In this document: in pieces, positions 16,859-25,610 of the stretch
Layout of the letters: every line of letters starts with the position of its first letter
How positions within the stretch are numbered: the stretch's first letter is position 1
Assembly (NCBI RefSeq): GCF_900631945.1
Contig: NZ_UZWE01000031.1
Span: 23,632 to 87,631 of the forward strand
Direction of reading: 5' to 3'
DNA: 64,000 nt
DNA from: Paracoccus haematequi
GTDB lineage: Bacteria > Pseudomonadota > Alphaproteobacteria > Rhodobacterales > Rhodobacteraceae
The notes under the pieces: model-generated
Seen by the model: only the letters and a program-made list of their open reading frames with translations
Database searches by the model: none
What the model was told of the DNA's origin: nothing
Made by a program: the position numbers and the translations under genes

Positions 16859-17862
16859 ATGGCCGATGACCTTCTTGCCAGCCGCGAACCTGCCGAACCC
16901 CAGATCCAGGCAGACGCGGTTCCCCCGGCCGCCGAGGAAACCCCCGAAGATGCTCCTGTCGCCCCGCAGCGGGCGACCCGCAGAACCAGGGCGCCGTCGG
17001 ATCCCGATGCCGTGCGCGAGGCTTTCGAGACCGGACGCTATCCCTATCGAACTCGCATGAGCCGCCGCCAGTACGAGGCCGAAAAGGCGCTGTTGCAGGC
17101 CGAACTGCTGAAGGTCCAGATCTGGGCGCAGGACACCGGCCAGAAATTCGTGATCCTGTTCGAAGGGCGCGACGCGGCGGGCAAGGGCGGCACCAGCAAG
17201 CGGTTCAACGAACACCTGAACCCCCGCGCCGCCCGCGTGGTCGCCTTGAACAAGCCCACGGACGAGGAGCGGGGGCAATGGTATTTCCAGCGCTATGTCC
17301 GGCATCTGCCGACCTCGGGCGAGATGGTCTTTTACGACCGCAGCTGGTACAACCGCGCCGGGGTCGAACGGGTGATGGGGTTCTGTTCGGCAACGATTAC
17401 CTGGAATTCATGCGCCAGGCGCCGGAATTCGAACGGATGCTGGTGCGGTCCGGCATCCGGCTTTACAAATACTGGTTCTCGGTCACGCAGGACGAACAGC
17501 GCGCGCGGTTCGAGGCGCGCAAGACCGACCCGCTGAAACGCTGGAAGCTGTCGCCCATCGACGAGGCCAGCCTGGACAAGTGGGACGACTATACCGAGGC
17601 GAAAGAGGCGATGTTCTTCTATACCGACACCGCCGATGCGCCATGGATCATCGTCAAGTCGAACGACAAGAAGCGTGCCCGCCTGAACTGCATGAGGCAT
17701 TTCCTGGCGACGCTGGACTATCCCGACAAGGATCCGGCCATCGCCGTGCCGCCCGACCCGCTGATCGTCGGCCCCGCGACCCATGTCGTCCACAGCGCCG
17801 CCCATATCCTGGGCCGCGCGCTGCATCCCGACATCCGCAAGACCGCCGTCCGTCAGGCCTGA
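16859..17862 (+). pseudogene. ppk2: PPK2 family polyphosphate kinase, broken by a one-base frameshift
   Basis: PPK2 enzymes transfer phosphate between polyphosphate and nucleotides. After a disordered N-terminus (about 65 residues) the first frame carries Walker [11 protein letters not shown] (102-111) and Walker B YDRSWYNR near residue 159, then reads VMGFCS and loses homology. The second frame resumes at once with [18 protein letters not shown] and runs to the stop at 17862. The junction is at 17387-17391, where TCGGCAAC would read correctly as TCGGGCAAC, so one G is missing. With it restored the product is 334 residues. This is either a sequencing or assembly error or a recent inactivation. 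SD AAGGA precedes ATG 16859. Confidence 0.88.
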
Positions 17863-17891
17863 CGCGGCGGACGGGGCGCGCCGCCTTGCAT

Positions 17892-17905
17892 TTGATGCAG
17901 GTCAA
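17892..17905. promoter_or_regulatory. FNR/FnrP-type binding site upstream of ccoG
   Basis: TTGAT-GCAG-GTCAA fits the anaerobox TTGAT-N4-ATCAA with one change in the second half (G for A), which is common in Rhodobacteraceae. Its centre is about 40 bases before a likely start site, with a -10-like TCTAGA at 17926-17931. This is class II activator spacing, suggesting low-oxygen induction of ccoGHIS. Confidence 0.7.
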
Positions 17906-17961
17906 GGAATCCACCGCCCGTCCGGTCTAGACCCGATGGGCGAAACAGGAGCGATTCTTCA

Positions 17962-19512
17962 ATGTCCACCCCCGAGATGGACCCCCCCAGCCTTTACGCC
18001 AAGCGGGAGCCGATCTTCCCCAAGCGTGTGCAAGGGCGGTTCAGGAACCTCAAGTGGATCGTCATGGCCGTGGCCCTGACGGTCTATTACGTCATGCCCT
18101 GGCTGCGGTGGGACCGCGGCCCGACCATGCCCGATCAGGCGGTGCTGGTCGATCTGGCCAACCGCCGCTTCTTCTTCTTCTGGATCGAGATCTGGCCCCA
18201 CGAATTCTATTTCGTGGCGGGCCTGCTGGTCATGGCGGGGCTGGGCCTGTTCCTGTTCACATCCGCCCTGGGGCGGGTGTGGTGCGGCTATGCCTGCCCG
18301 CAGACCGTGTGGACCGACCTGTTCATCCTTGTCGAACGCTGGATCGAGGGCGACCGAAACGCCCGCATCCGCCTGCACCGCCAGAAATGGGACGCGCAGA
18401 AAATCCGCCTCAGCCTGGCGAAATGGGCGGTCTGGCTGGTGATCGCGCTGATGACCGGCGGGGCCTGGATCTTCTATTTCACCGACGCGCCGACGCTGCT
18501 GCGCAACCTGCTGACCGGCGACGCGCATCCGGTCGCCTATATCACCATGGCGATCCTGACCGCGACGACCTTCTTCTTCGGCGGCTTCGCGCGTGAACAA
18601 ATCTGCATCTATGCCTGCCCGTGGCCGCGCATCCAGGCCGCGATGATGGACGAGGACACGCTGACCGTCGCCTATCGCGAATGGAGGGGGGAACCGCGCG
18701 GCAAGGGCAATGTCCGCCACCGCCCCGCCGCCGTCGCCCTGAAGGCCGAATCCGAAAGCCACGCGGCCGGTCCGACCGCCGGGGGTCAATATCCGCCGGT
18801 GCCCTATCCCGGCGTGCGCACCGGCGTCGGCGGGCCGATCCCGGTGGATTCGGCGGGCGACTGCATCGACTGCATGGCCTGCGTGAACGTCTGCCCGATG
18901 GGCATCGACATCCGCGACGGCCAGCAGATGGAATGCATCACCTGCGCGCTGTGCATCGACGCCTGCGACGAGATCATGGACAAGATCGGCAAGCCGCGCG
19001 GGCTGATCGACTATATGGCCCTGAAGGACGAGACCGCCGAACGCGCGGGCGCCGCGCCGAAATCGGTCTGGCGGCATATCTTCCGCCCCCGCACGATCCT
19101 GTATTTCACGCTGTGGTCCGGGATCGGCATCGGGCTGATCGTCGCGCTGTTCGTCCGCTCGCCGCTGGATCTGAACGTCTCGCCGGTCCGCAATCCTCTG
19201 TTCGTCACCCTGTCGGACGGCGCCATCCGCAACACCTACGAGGTGCGCCTGCGCAACAAGCAGCACGAGGCGCGCAGCTTCAGCTTCGCGGTCGAAGGTG
19301 CCGATGACCTGACCCTTGCTGTCGAGGGCGCATCCGGCGGCACGGTTCAGGTGCCGGCCGACGAAACCCTCAGCCGCAGGCTCTATGTGACGGCTCCGGT
19401 CGGATCGCCGCTTGCATCGGCGGAAACGACAGCGTTGGATCTGGTGGTGCGCGACGATGTCGACGGAACGGCCGCCTCGGTCGGGACCGTCTTCCACGGA
19501 AAGGGCGAATGA
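17962..19512 (+). CDS. ccoG: Cytochrome c oxidase accessory protein CcoG (FixG/RdxA)
   Basis: A 516-residue inner-membrane Fe-S protein. Membrane helices are visible near residues 35-50, 75-100, 150-170, 190-210 and 370-390. Between them are CGYACPQ and CIYACPW, and a ferredoxin-like pair CIDCMACVNVCPMG and CITCALCIDACDE near residues 300-350 that bind two [4Fe-4S] clusters. A periplasmic C-terminal Ig-like domain follows. CcoG reduces copper on its way to cbb3 oxidase. It starts the ccoGHIS operon under an FNR-type site; its stop overlaps the ccoH start (ATGA). Confidence 0.95.
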   Translation: MSTPEMDPPSLYAKREPIFPKRVQGRFRNLKWIVMAVALTVYYVMPWLRWDRGPTMPDQAVLVDLANRRFFFFWIEIWPHEFYFVAGLLVMAGLGLFLFTSALGRVWCGYACPQTVWTDLFILVERWIEGDRNARIRLHRQKWDAQKIRLSLAKWAVWLVIALMTGGAWIFYFTDAPTLLRNLLTGDAHPVAYITMAILTATTFFFGGFAREQICIYACPWPRIQAAMMDEDTLTVAYREWRGEPRGKGNVRHRPAAVALKAESESHAAGPTAGGQYPPVPYPGVRTGVGGPIPVDSAGDCIDCMACVNVCPMGIDIRDGQQMECITCALCIDACDEIMDKIGKPRGLIDYMALKDETAERAGAAPKSVWRHIFRPRTILYFTLWSGIGIGLIVALFVRSPLDLNVSPVRNPLFVTLSDGAIRNTYEVRLRNKQHEARSFSFAVEGADDLTLAVEGASGGTVQVPADETLSRRLYVTAPVGSPLASAETTALDLVVRDDVDGTAASVGTVFHGKGE

Positions 19513-19976
19513 TGACTAGGGAACTGACGGGGCGGCATGTTCTGATCATCACGCTGGCGGCCTTCGGCGTCATCATCGCCGTCAACCTGGTCATGGCCTT
19601 CCTGGCCGTCGGCAGCTTTCCGGGGCTGGAGGTCAAGAACAGCTATGTCGCGTCCCAGGAATTCGACCGCGACAGGCATGCGCAGGAAAGCCTGGGCTGG
19701 ACGGCCAGGGCCAGCTATGACGGCAAGGAGATCGCCATCGAGATCGTCGACCGCACCGGCGCCCATCCGATATTGCGCGATTTCACCGCGACGATCGGAC
19801 GGCCCACGCACACGCGCGCCGACGTGACGCCGCAGTTCCAGGTGGTGGGGGGCGTCTATCGCGCGCCGCTGGTGCTGGAACCGGGGATCTGGAACATCCA
19901 TGTCCAGGCGATGTCGCCGGACGGCACTCCGTTCCGGCAGCGGCTGGACCATTACGCCGGGGCACGGGTGAACTGA
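19509..19976 (+). CDS. ccoH: FixH family protein CcoH
   Basis: A 155-residue inner-membrane protein needed for stable assembly of cbb3-type cytochrome oxidase. One membrane helix lies near residues 10-33, followed by a periplasmic beta domain with NSYVASQEFDR, GWTARASYDG and LEPGIWNIHVQA, typical of FixH. Two adjacent ATGs (19509 and 19512) are possible; the first overlaps the ccoG stop. The ccoI start is one base after its stop. Confidence 0.9.
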   Translation: MMTRELTGRHVLIITLAAFGVIIAVNLVMAFLAVGSFPGLEVKNSYVASQEFDRDRHAQESLGWTARASYDGKEIAIEIVDRTGAHPILRDFTATIGRPTHTRADVTPQFQVVGGVYRAPLVLEPGIWNIHVQAMSPDGTPFRQRLDHYAGARVN

Positions 19977-19977
19977 T

Positions 19978-22167
19978 ATGGCCGACCTGACAGCCTCGGG
20001 CTTCAGCGCCTGCCCTGCCTGCGATGCCGCGCCCCTGGCCCAACGGCTGGCCGACCGGGCCGAGATCGCGCAGGGCACCGTCATCCTGTCTCTGCCGACC
20101 GCCCATTGCGCGGCCTGCATCACCGATGTGGAAACCGCGCTGACCGCCCATCCCGGCGTCAAGTCGGCGCGCGTCAACCTGACCCTGCGCCGCGTCACGG
20201 TCGATGCGCCGGGCCTGACCGCCGACGACCTGATCCCGGTGCTGGCGGGCGTAGGATACGAGGCGCATGAACTGGATCCCGACGCGCTGTCGGCGACGAC
20301 CGCCGACCGGCAGGGCCGCGACCTGCTGATGCGGATCGGCGTTTCCGGTTTCGCGATGATGAACATCATGATCCTGTCGGTCGCCGTCTGGTCGGGTGCC
20401 GAGGCCGCGACCCGCGACCTGTTCCACTGGATCAGCGGCGCCATCGCGCTGCCCACGGTTTTCTTCGCGGGCCAGCCCTTCTTCCGCAGCGCCTGGTCCG
20501 CGCTGCGCGTCGGGCGGTTGGGCATGGACGTGCCGATCTCGCTGGCGCTGATCCTGGCCAGCGCGATCTCTGTCTATGAGACGATGAATTCCGGCCATCA
20601 CGCCTATTTCGACGGCGTGACGATGCTGTGCTTCTTCCTGCTGATCGGCCGCTACCTGGATCATCGCACCCGCGCCATTGCCCGGTCCGCCGCCGCCGAA
20701 CTGACCGCATTGGAGGTTCCGCGCGCCACATTGCTGGCAGACGGGGCCGAACAGGTGGTCCCCGTCGCCATGCTGCGTCCCGGCGACCTGATCCGCATCC
20801 GCCCCGGCGCCCGGATTCCCGCCGATGGCGAGATCGTCGAGGGCCGGTCGGAAATCGACCGCGCCCTGCTGACCGGAGAAACCCTGCCGGTGCTGGCCGC
20901 GCCCGGCCAGATGCTGTCGGCGGGCGAGGTGAACCTGACCGGCCCGCTGGTGCTGCGGGTGACGGCGGCCGGGCGCGATTCGTCGCTCGCCCGCCTGACC
21001 GCCTTGGTCGAGGCCGCGGAATCCGCGCGCGGGCGCTATACGTCACTGGCGGACCGGGCCTCGCGCGCCTATTCGCCCAGCGTTCACCTGATCGCGCTGT
21101 GCAGCTTTGCGGGCTGGATATGGGCCACGGGCGACCTGCGCCTGGCCGTGAACATCGCGGCGGCGGTGTTGATCGTGACCTGTCCCTGCGCGCTTGGCCT
21201 GGCGGTTCCGGCGGTCGCCACGGCGGCCTCGGGCCGCTTGTTCCGGCGCGGGTTGCTGATCAAGGACGGCACCGCCCTGGAACGCTTGGCCGAGGTCGAT
21301 ACGGTCGTCTTCGACAAGACCGGCACCCTGACCATGGGCCGTCCGGTCCTGGTCAGCGCCGATCCGCTGCCCGCCGATCTGCGCCCGGTCGCCCGCGCCT
21401 TGGCGCAGGCCTCCTCGCATCCGCTGTCGGTCGCCCTGGCCGCGGCCTTGCAGGATCGGCCGGCCGACCTGACCGAGGTGACCGAACATCCGGGCTTCGG
21501 CGTCTCGGGGCGCTGGCAGGGACGGGTGGTTCGGCTGGGCCGGGCCGACTGGCTGGGCGTGGCCGACGACGATGAAAACAGGCCCACCAGTGCGACCTGG
21601 CTTGCGATCGAGGGCCAGCCCCCCGTGCGCCTGGAATTCACCGACGAGCTGCGTCCTGGCGCGGCGGATTGCGTGGCGGCGCTGCGCAAGGCCGGGCTGG
21701 GTGTCGTGCTGATCTCGGGCGACCGGCAGGCGGCGGTGGCGGATCTGGCCGATCGCCTGGGCATCCAGGACTTCCGCGCCGCCGTCGATCCCCAGGGGAA
21801 AGAGTCCATGGTCGCCGATCTTGCCGCCCAGGGCGCGCGCGTCCTGATGGTGGGCGACGGGCTGAACGACACGGCGGCGCTTGCCCGCGCCCATGCCTCG
21901 ATCTCGCCCGCAAGCGCCCTTGACGCGGCGCGGGTGGCAAGCGACATGGTGTTGACTGGCAGCGATCTGGTGCCCGTGGCCGAGGCCGTGGCGACCGCCC
22001 GCCTTGCCACCCGCCGCATCCGACAGAACTTTGCGATCTCGATCGCCTATAATATCGTGGCGGTGCCGCTGGCTGTGGCCGGGATGGTGACGCCGCTGAT
22101 CGCAGCATTGGCGATGTCGATCAGTTCGATCACCGTGACGCTGAACGCGCTGCGCCTGCGGGACTGA
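19978..22167 (+). CDS. ccoI: Copper-translocating P1B-type ATPase CcoI (FixI)
   Basis: A 729-residue inner-membrane pump that delivers copper for the cbb3 oxidase binuclear centre. Features in order: an N-terminal CPAC (12-15), a heavy-metal-associated domain with HCAAC (43-47), eight predicted membrane helices, actuator TGE at 299-301, the ion-binding TCPCALG (C402 and C404), phosphorylation site DKTGT (D446), HP in ASSHPLS, and the hinge GDGLNDTAAL. The short cytosolic loop and operon position support the CcoI/FixI type rather than a general CopA exporter. Confidence 0.95.
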   Translation: MADLTASGFSACPACDAAPLAQRLADRAEIAQGTVILSLPTAHCAACITDVETALTAHPGVKSARVNLTLRRVTVDAPGLTADDLIPVLAGVGYEAHELDPDALSATTADRQGRDLLMRIGVSGFAMMNIMILSVAVWSGAEAATRDLFHWISGAIALPTVFFAGQPFFRSAWSALRVGRLGMDVPISLALILASAISVYETMNSGHHAYFDGVTMLCFFLLIGRYLDHRTRAIARSAAAELTALEVPRATLLADGAEQVVPVAMLRPGDLIRIRPGARIPADGEIVEGRSEIDRALLTGETLPVLAAPGQMLSAGEVNLTGPLVLRVTAAGRDSSLARLTALVEAAESARGRYTSLADRASRAYSPSVHLIALCSFAGWIWATGDLRLAVNIAAAVLIVTCPCALGLAVPAVATAASGRLFRRGLLIKDGTALERLAEVDTVVFDKTGTLTMGRPVLVSADPLPADLRPVARALAQASSHPLSVALAAALQDRPADLTEVTEHPGFGVSGRWQGRVVRLGRADWLGVADDDENRPTSATWLAIEGQPPVRLEFTDELRPGAADCVAALRKAGLGVVLISGDRQAAVADLADRLGIQDFRAAVDPQGKESMVADLAAQGARVLMVGDGLNDTAALARAHASISPASALDAARVASDMVLTGSDLVPVAEAVATARLATRRIRQNFAISIAYNIVAVPLAVAGMVTPLIAALAMSISSITVTLNALRLRD

Positions 22168-22178
22168 AGGGGAACGCC

Positions 22179-22340
22179 ATGGAGATCCTGTCCATCCTGA
22201 TCCCGGTTTCGCTGGCCCTGGGTGGGGCTGGCCTGGTGGCCTTCATCTGGGCCTTGCGGTCGCGCCAGTTCGAGGATCCGAAGGGCGATGCGGAACGCAT
22301 CCTCAGCGACAAATGGGACGACCGGCCCAAACCCGACTGA
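22179..22340 (+). CDS. ccoS: cbb3-type cytochrome oxidase assembly protein CcoS
   Basis: A 53-residue protein with one membrane helix (about residues 4-26), followed by the signature WALRSRQFEDPKGDAERIL. CcoS is needed to load heme b and copper into the CcoN subunit. It starts 11 bases after the ccoI stop and is the last gene of the operon, with a strong terminator 31 bases later. Confidence 0.93.
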   Translation: MEILSILIPVSLALGGAGLVAFIWALRSRQFEDPKGDAERILSDKWDDRPKPD

Positions 22341-22371
22341 TCGGTTCGGCGAAGGAAAGCGGGCCAAAGAA

Positions 22372-22401
22372 AACGGGGGCGGAGTTATCTCCGCCCCCGT
22401 T
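22372..22401. terminator. Bidirectional terminator after ccoS
   Basis: AACGGGGGCGGAG (22372-22384) and CTCCGCCCCCGTT (22389-22401) form a perfect 13-bp stem with loop TTAT. On the minus strand it is followed by TTTCTTT, so it should also end the convergent D,D-carboxypeptidase transcript; on the plus strand the T-tract is weak. Confidence 0.85.
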
Positions 22402-22424
22402 CCGTTTCAAATGGTACCGGCCGA

Positions 22425-24098
22425 TCAGCGCCCGACCACCTGACATTCCTGCGACCGGCTTGCGAAGCGTTCGCAGACCAGTTCGGCATTGGCCTTGGTC
22501 AGATTCGCGAAGCTGGGCTGGAAGCCGCGCCGGGTGTCGGCGACATGGCGCGCCGCTCCACCCAAGATCGCCCCGTCCTGCAAGGCGCTGCGCAACAACA
22601 GCTTTTCAGCCTCGGCCCTGGAGGTGAACAACCCCAGCGTCACGCCCCAGCCGCGACCGCTGGTGGCGGGGCGGGACACGATCTCCAAAGCTTCGGGATC
22701 GGCCAGGTCGCCTTCGCCCATCGCGGCCAGGATCACCGTTTCCGACCGGGGCTTGGGCGCGGGAGAAGCCAGCAGCGACAGCGAGGTGCCGCCGTTCTGC
22801 GGAACGGCCTCGGCCACGGCGCGGGCGATGGCTTGGGGGTCGGCGCCGGGATGCGCGGCCTCGGCCTTGGCGGCGGTGCGGGACCGGGGCGCCGGGGCAG
22901 GGCGGACGGATGCCGCCAGCACCGGGGCTGCAAGGCTGGCCGATTGCGCCTGCGGCGTGGGTTCCGGCGCGGCGGCCACGGTGGCGGGTTCCGGCGCGCG
23001 GCGGCTGGCGGGGCGGGCACTGGCCGTCAGGGTCAGGCCGCCCGTCGGGGCCGCCTGAGGCGCGGGTTGCGGAGCCTGGGCCACGGCGGCGGTCGATGCC
23101 AGGGCAGGGCGGCTGACCCGCACCGGCGGGGCCGAGGCCGACAGCACCAGCCGTTGCGGCTGGGGCGCGGTGGCGGCGGCCGATGGCTCGACCTGGGCGC
23201 GGCGCACCACGCGTTGCGCCAGCAGGCGCGGCGCCTCGGGCCGGACTTCGCGGACGCGATTGGGAACCCGCGTGAAGCCTGCGTCCAGCAGTTGCGCCAT
23301 GACCTGATTGCGATGCGCGGTCGAGGTGCCGCCCAGGACTGTCGCGATCAGCCGCTTGTTGCCGCGCTGCGCCGAAGCGGTCAGGTTGAAGCCCGCCGCG
23401 CGGGTATAACCCGTCTTGATCCCGTCCGCGCCTTCATAGGCGTCCAGGAACCGCTTGTTGGTCGAGGCGACCTGCGCGATCCCCGCATCCGCCGAGCGGC
23501 GCGAGAAGATGTTGTAGTATTGAGGGAAGTCGTAGAACAGCCGGCGGCCCAGGATGGTCATGTCGCGGGCGGTCGAATAATGCCCCTCCTGCGTCAGCCC
23601 GTGGGCATTGCGGAAGTTGGTGTTCGTCATGCCGAGCGCGCGGGCCATCTGCGTCATCTGCTGGGCAAAGGCGGCCTCGGATCCCGCCAGCCCTTCGCCG
23701 ATGGTGGTGGCGGCGTCATTGGCCGACTTGATCGCGGCGGCGCGGATCAGATAGCGCAGCTCGATTCGCTGGCCCGCCTTCAGGCCCAGCTTGGAAGGCG
23801 GTTCAGATGCCGCGTTGGTGGAAACGGGGAATTGCGAATCCAGCCGGACCTGCCCGCGTTCGATCGCGGTAAAGGCCATGTACAGCGTCATCATCTTGGT
23901 CAGGGACGCGGGATGCAGCCGCGTATCCTCGTTTTGCTTGTAGATCGGTTGGCCGGTGCGCGCGTCCATCACATAGGCGGCAAACGGGGCCGCCGAAAGC
24001 GTCGCCGGAACAAGCATGGCCAGCACAAGAAAGGCCCACAGCCGGGCTGTCTGGGAAATTCGGATCACTGTCGCGGTCTCTCTGCCTCGGGGCGGCAT
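22425..24098 (-). CDS. D-alanyl-D-alanine carboxypeptidase with C-terminal SPOR domain
   Basis: About 557 residues from ATG 24098; a GTG at 24068 with AGAGAG upstream is another good start. A signal peptide precedes a penicillin-binding serine peptidase core: SLTKMM (nucleophile Ser), SAN and KTGYT motifs, all present. A long Ala/Pro-rich linker of about 200 residues follows. The last 80 residues (WGVTLGLFTSRAEAEKLLLRSAL) are a SPOR domain that binds denuded septal peptidoglycan. It should trim pentapeptides in the periplasm, targeted to division sites. A promoter is seen at 24132-24160. Confidence 0.92.
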   Translation of the reverse strand: MPPRGRETATVIRISQTARLWAFLVLAMLVPATLSAAPFAAYVMDARTGQPIYKQNEDTRLHPASLTKMMTLYMAFTAIERGQVRLDSQFPVSTNAASEPPSKLGLKAGQRIELRYLIRAAAIKSANDAATTIGEGLAGSEAAFAQQMTQMARALGMTNTNFRNAHGLTQEGHYSTARDMTILGRRLFYDFPQYYNIFSRRSADAGIAQVASTNKRFLDAYEGADGIKTGYTRAAGFNLTASAQRGNKRLIATVLGGTSTAHRNQVMAQLLDAGFTRVPNRVREVRPEAPRLLAQRVVRRAQVEPSAAATAPQPQRLVLSASAPPVRVSRPALASTAAVAQAPQPAPQAAPTGGLTLTASARPASRRAPEPATVAAAPEPTPQAQSASLAAPVLAASVRPAPAPRSRTAAKAEAAHPGADPQAIARAVAEAVPQNGGTSLSLLASPAPKPRSETVILAAMGEGDLADPEALEIVSRPATSGRGWGVTLGLFTSRAEAEKLLLRSALQDGAILGGAARHVADTRRGFQPSFANLTKANAELVCERFASRSQECQVVGR

Positions 24099-24131
24099 GT
24101 CGTTTGTCGCATGCCCTTGCTTAATATTCGG

Positions 24132-24160
24132 ATAATAGCACGACATCTTTCGCCATGTAA
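24132..24160 (-). promoter_or_regulatory. Promoter of the D,D-carboxypeptidase gene
   Basis: On the minus strand TTACAT (24160-24155) and TATTAT (24137-24132) are 17 bases apart. This is a good sigma-70-type match placed 34-62 bases before ATG 24098. Confidence 0.55.
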
Positions 24161-24189
24161 CCGCTCATTTGGTGTATTTTCCTGTCTTC

Positions 24190-24211
24190 GCTCGCCCCTG
24201 GGCGGGCTTTT
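24190..24211 (+). terminator. Terminator-like hairpin upstream of clpS
   Basis: GCTCGCC (24190-24196) pairs with GGCGGGC (24201-24207), including one G-U pair, around loop CCTG, followed by TTTT. It sits before the clpS start on the same strand, with no plus-strand gene upstream. It may be an attenuator or the end of a short RNA. A TATATT at 24230-24235 could be the -10 box of clpS itself. Confidence 0.45.
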
Positions 24212-24255
24212 CTCGGGCGGGAAATCGACTATATTGTTCCGCAAACAGGATCAGC

Positions 24256-24603
24256 ATGACCAGATCGAACGACATGGCGCAGTGGATGACAGAGGGCGAC
24301 GGACCTGACGACCAGATCGAACTGGTGGTCAAGCCGCGCACGCGCACGCAGCGCCCGCCGATGTACAAGGTCCTGATGCTGAACGACGATTTCACGCCGA
24401 TGGAATTCGTGGTACATGTGCTGGAACGGCTGTTCAACATGACCCACGCCCAGGCGATCGAGATCATGCTGACCGTCCATCGCAAGGGGGTGGCGGTCGT
24501 CGGCGTCTTCTCGCACGAGGTCGCCGAAACCAAGGTCGCGCAGGTGATGGAACTGGCGCGACGGCAGCAGCACCCGCTGCAATGCACCATGGAAAAAGAA
24601 TAG
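24256..24603 (+). CDS. clpS: ATP-dependent Clp protease adaptor ClpS
   Basis: A 115-residue adaptor that hands N-degron substrates to ClpA. After a flexible N-terminal arm of about 33 residues the core begins [28 protein letters not shown], containing the substrate-pocket Asn-Asp-Asp and Met residues, then [11 protein letters not shown] and the C-terminal strand. AGGA lies 6 bases before ATG 24256; an alternative ATG at 24274 would shorten the arm. It is followed after two bases by the methyltransferase gene. Confidence 0.93.
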   Translation: MTRSNDMAQWMTEGDGPDDQIELVVKPRTRTQRPPMYKVLMLNDDFTPMEFVVHVLERLFNMTHAQAIEIMLTVHRKGVAVVGVFSHEVAETKVAQVMELARRQQHPLQCTMEKE

Positions 24604-24605
24604 CA

Positions 24606-25610
24606 GTGACCGTGACGCGCCTTTCCCTCGCCCTCCCGGATGGTCATCCCGGAGGCGATTTTCTTGTCATCGGAGCGCGCGGGGCGGACGATCTGTCGCC
24701 GCTGGACCCGGCTCGCACCCGCATTCAGCAGGGGCACTTCCCCGACCATCGCGCCCTGGCCGCGCGCGGCTTCCAGGTCGCGCCTGTCGTCGAGGGCCGT
24801 TTCAACGCGGCCCTGGCCGTGCTGCCCCGCGCCAAGGCCGAGGGGCGGGCCCGCATCGCCGATGCCGCGTCCCGCCTGTCGCCCGGCGCGGTTGTGTGGA
24901 TCGACGGGCAAAAGACCGACGGCGTCGATTCCATGCTGCGGGACTTGCGGCGATTGGCCCCGGTGGACGAGGTTCACAGCAAGGCCCATGGCAAGATATT
25001 CCGCGTGACCGTGCCTGTGGGAGATTGGCTGCCGCCCGACTGGTCCGCCCGCGCTCAAGAGGTCGCGCCGGGTTTCGTGACCCGTCCCGGGGTGTTTTCC
25101 GCCGATGGCGTCGATCCCGGCTCGGCGATGCTGGCGCAGGCGCTGCCCGACCGGATGCCGACCCGCGTGGTCGACCTGGGGGCGGGATGGGGCTGGCTGT
25201 CCGCGCAGGCCCTGGCCGGTCCGGGGATCGAGGTCATTCATCTGGTCGAGGCCGATCACGCCGCTCTGGAATCGGCCCGCGACAACATCGCCGATCCGCG
25301 CGCCCGTTTCCACTGGGCCGATGCGCGCGACTTCGCCCTTTCAGAACCCGTGAACGGCGTGATCATGAACCCGCCTTTCCATGACGGGCGCGCGGCCGAT
25401 CCCCGGATCGGGGCCGATTTCATCGCGGCTGCCGCGCGCCTGCTGACGGGGGCGGGGCGTCTGTGGATGGTCGCCAATCGGCATCTGCCCTATGAAGCCG
25501 TCCTTTCGCAGCATTTCGCGCAGGTGACGGAACTGCGGGGCGACAACCGCTTCAAGGTGATCGAGGCGACCGGCGCGGGACGCGGCGCCGCGCGCAAGGG
25601 CCGCCGCTGA
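24606..25610 (+). CDS. Class I methyltransferase, RsmC-like (16S rRNA G1207 type)
   Basis: About 334 residues from GTG 24606 (a GTG at 24612 is equally possible). It shows the two-domain RsmC layout: a degenerate N-terminal methyltransferase-like domain with WIDGQKTDGVDSM, and a catalytic C-terminal domain with the SAM-binding VVDLGAGWGWLSAQAL near residue 190 and the amino-methylation motif MNPPFHDG. It probably methylates guanine N2 of 16S rRNA, but RlmG-type 23S activity cannot be excluded. Its stop overlaps the next start as TGATG. Confidence 0.85.
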   Translation: MTVTRLSLALPDGHPGGDFLVIGARGADDLSPLDPARTRIQQGHFPDHRALAARGFQVAPVVEGRFNAALAVLPRAKAEGRARIADAASRLSPGAVVWIDGQKTDGVDSMLRDLRRLAPVDEVHSKAHGKIFRVTVPVGDWLPPDWSARAQEVAPGFVTRPGVFSADGVDPGSAMLAQALPDRMPTRVVDLGAGWGWLSAQALAGPGIEVIHLVEADHAALESARDNIADPRARFHWADARDFALSEPVNGVIMNPPFHDGRAADPRIGADFIAAAARLLTGAGRLWMVANRHLPYEAVLSQHFAQVTELRGDNRFKVIEATGAGRGAARKGRR

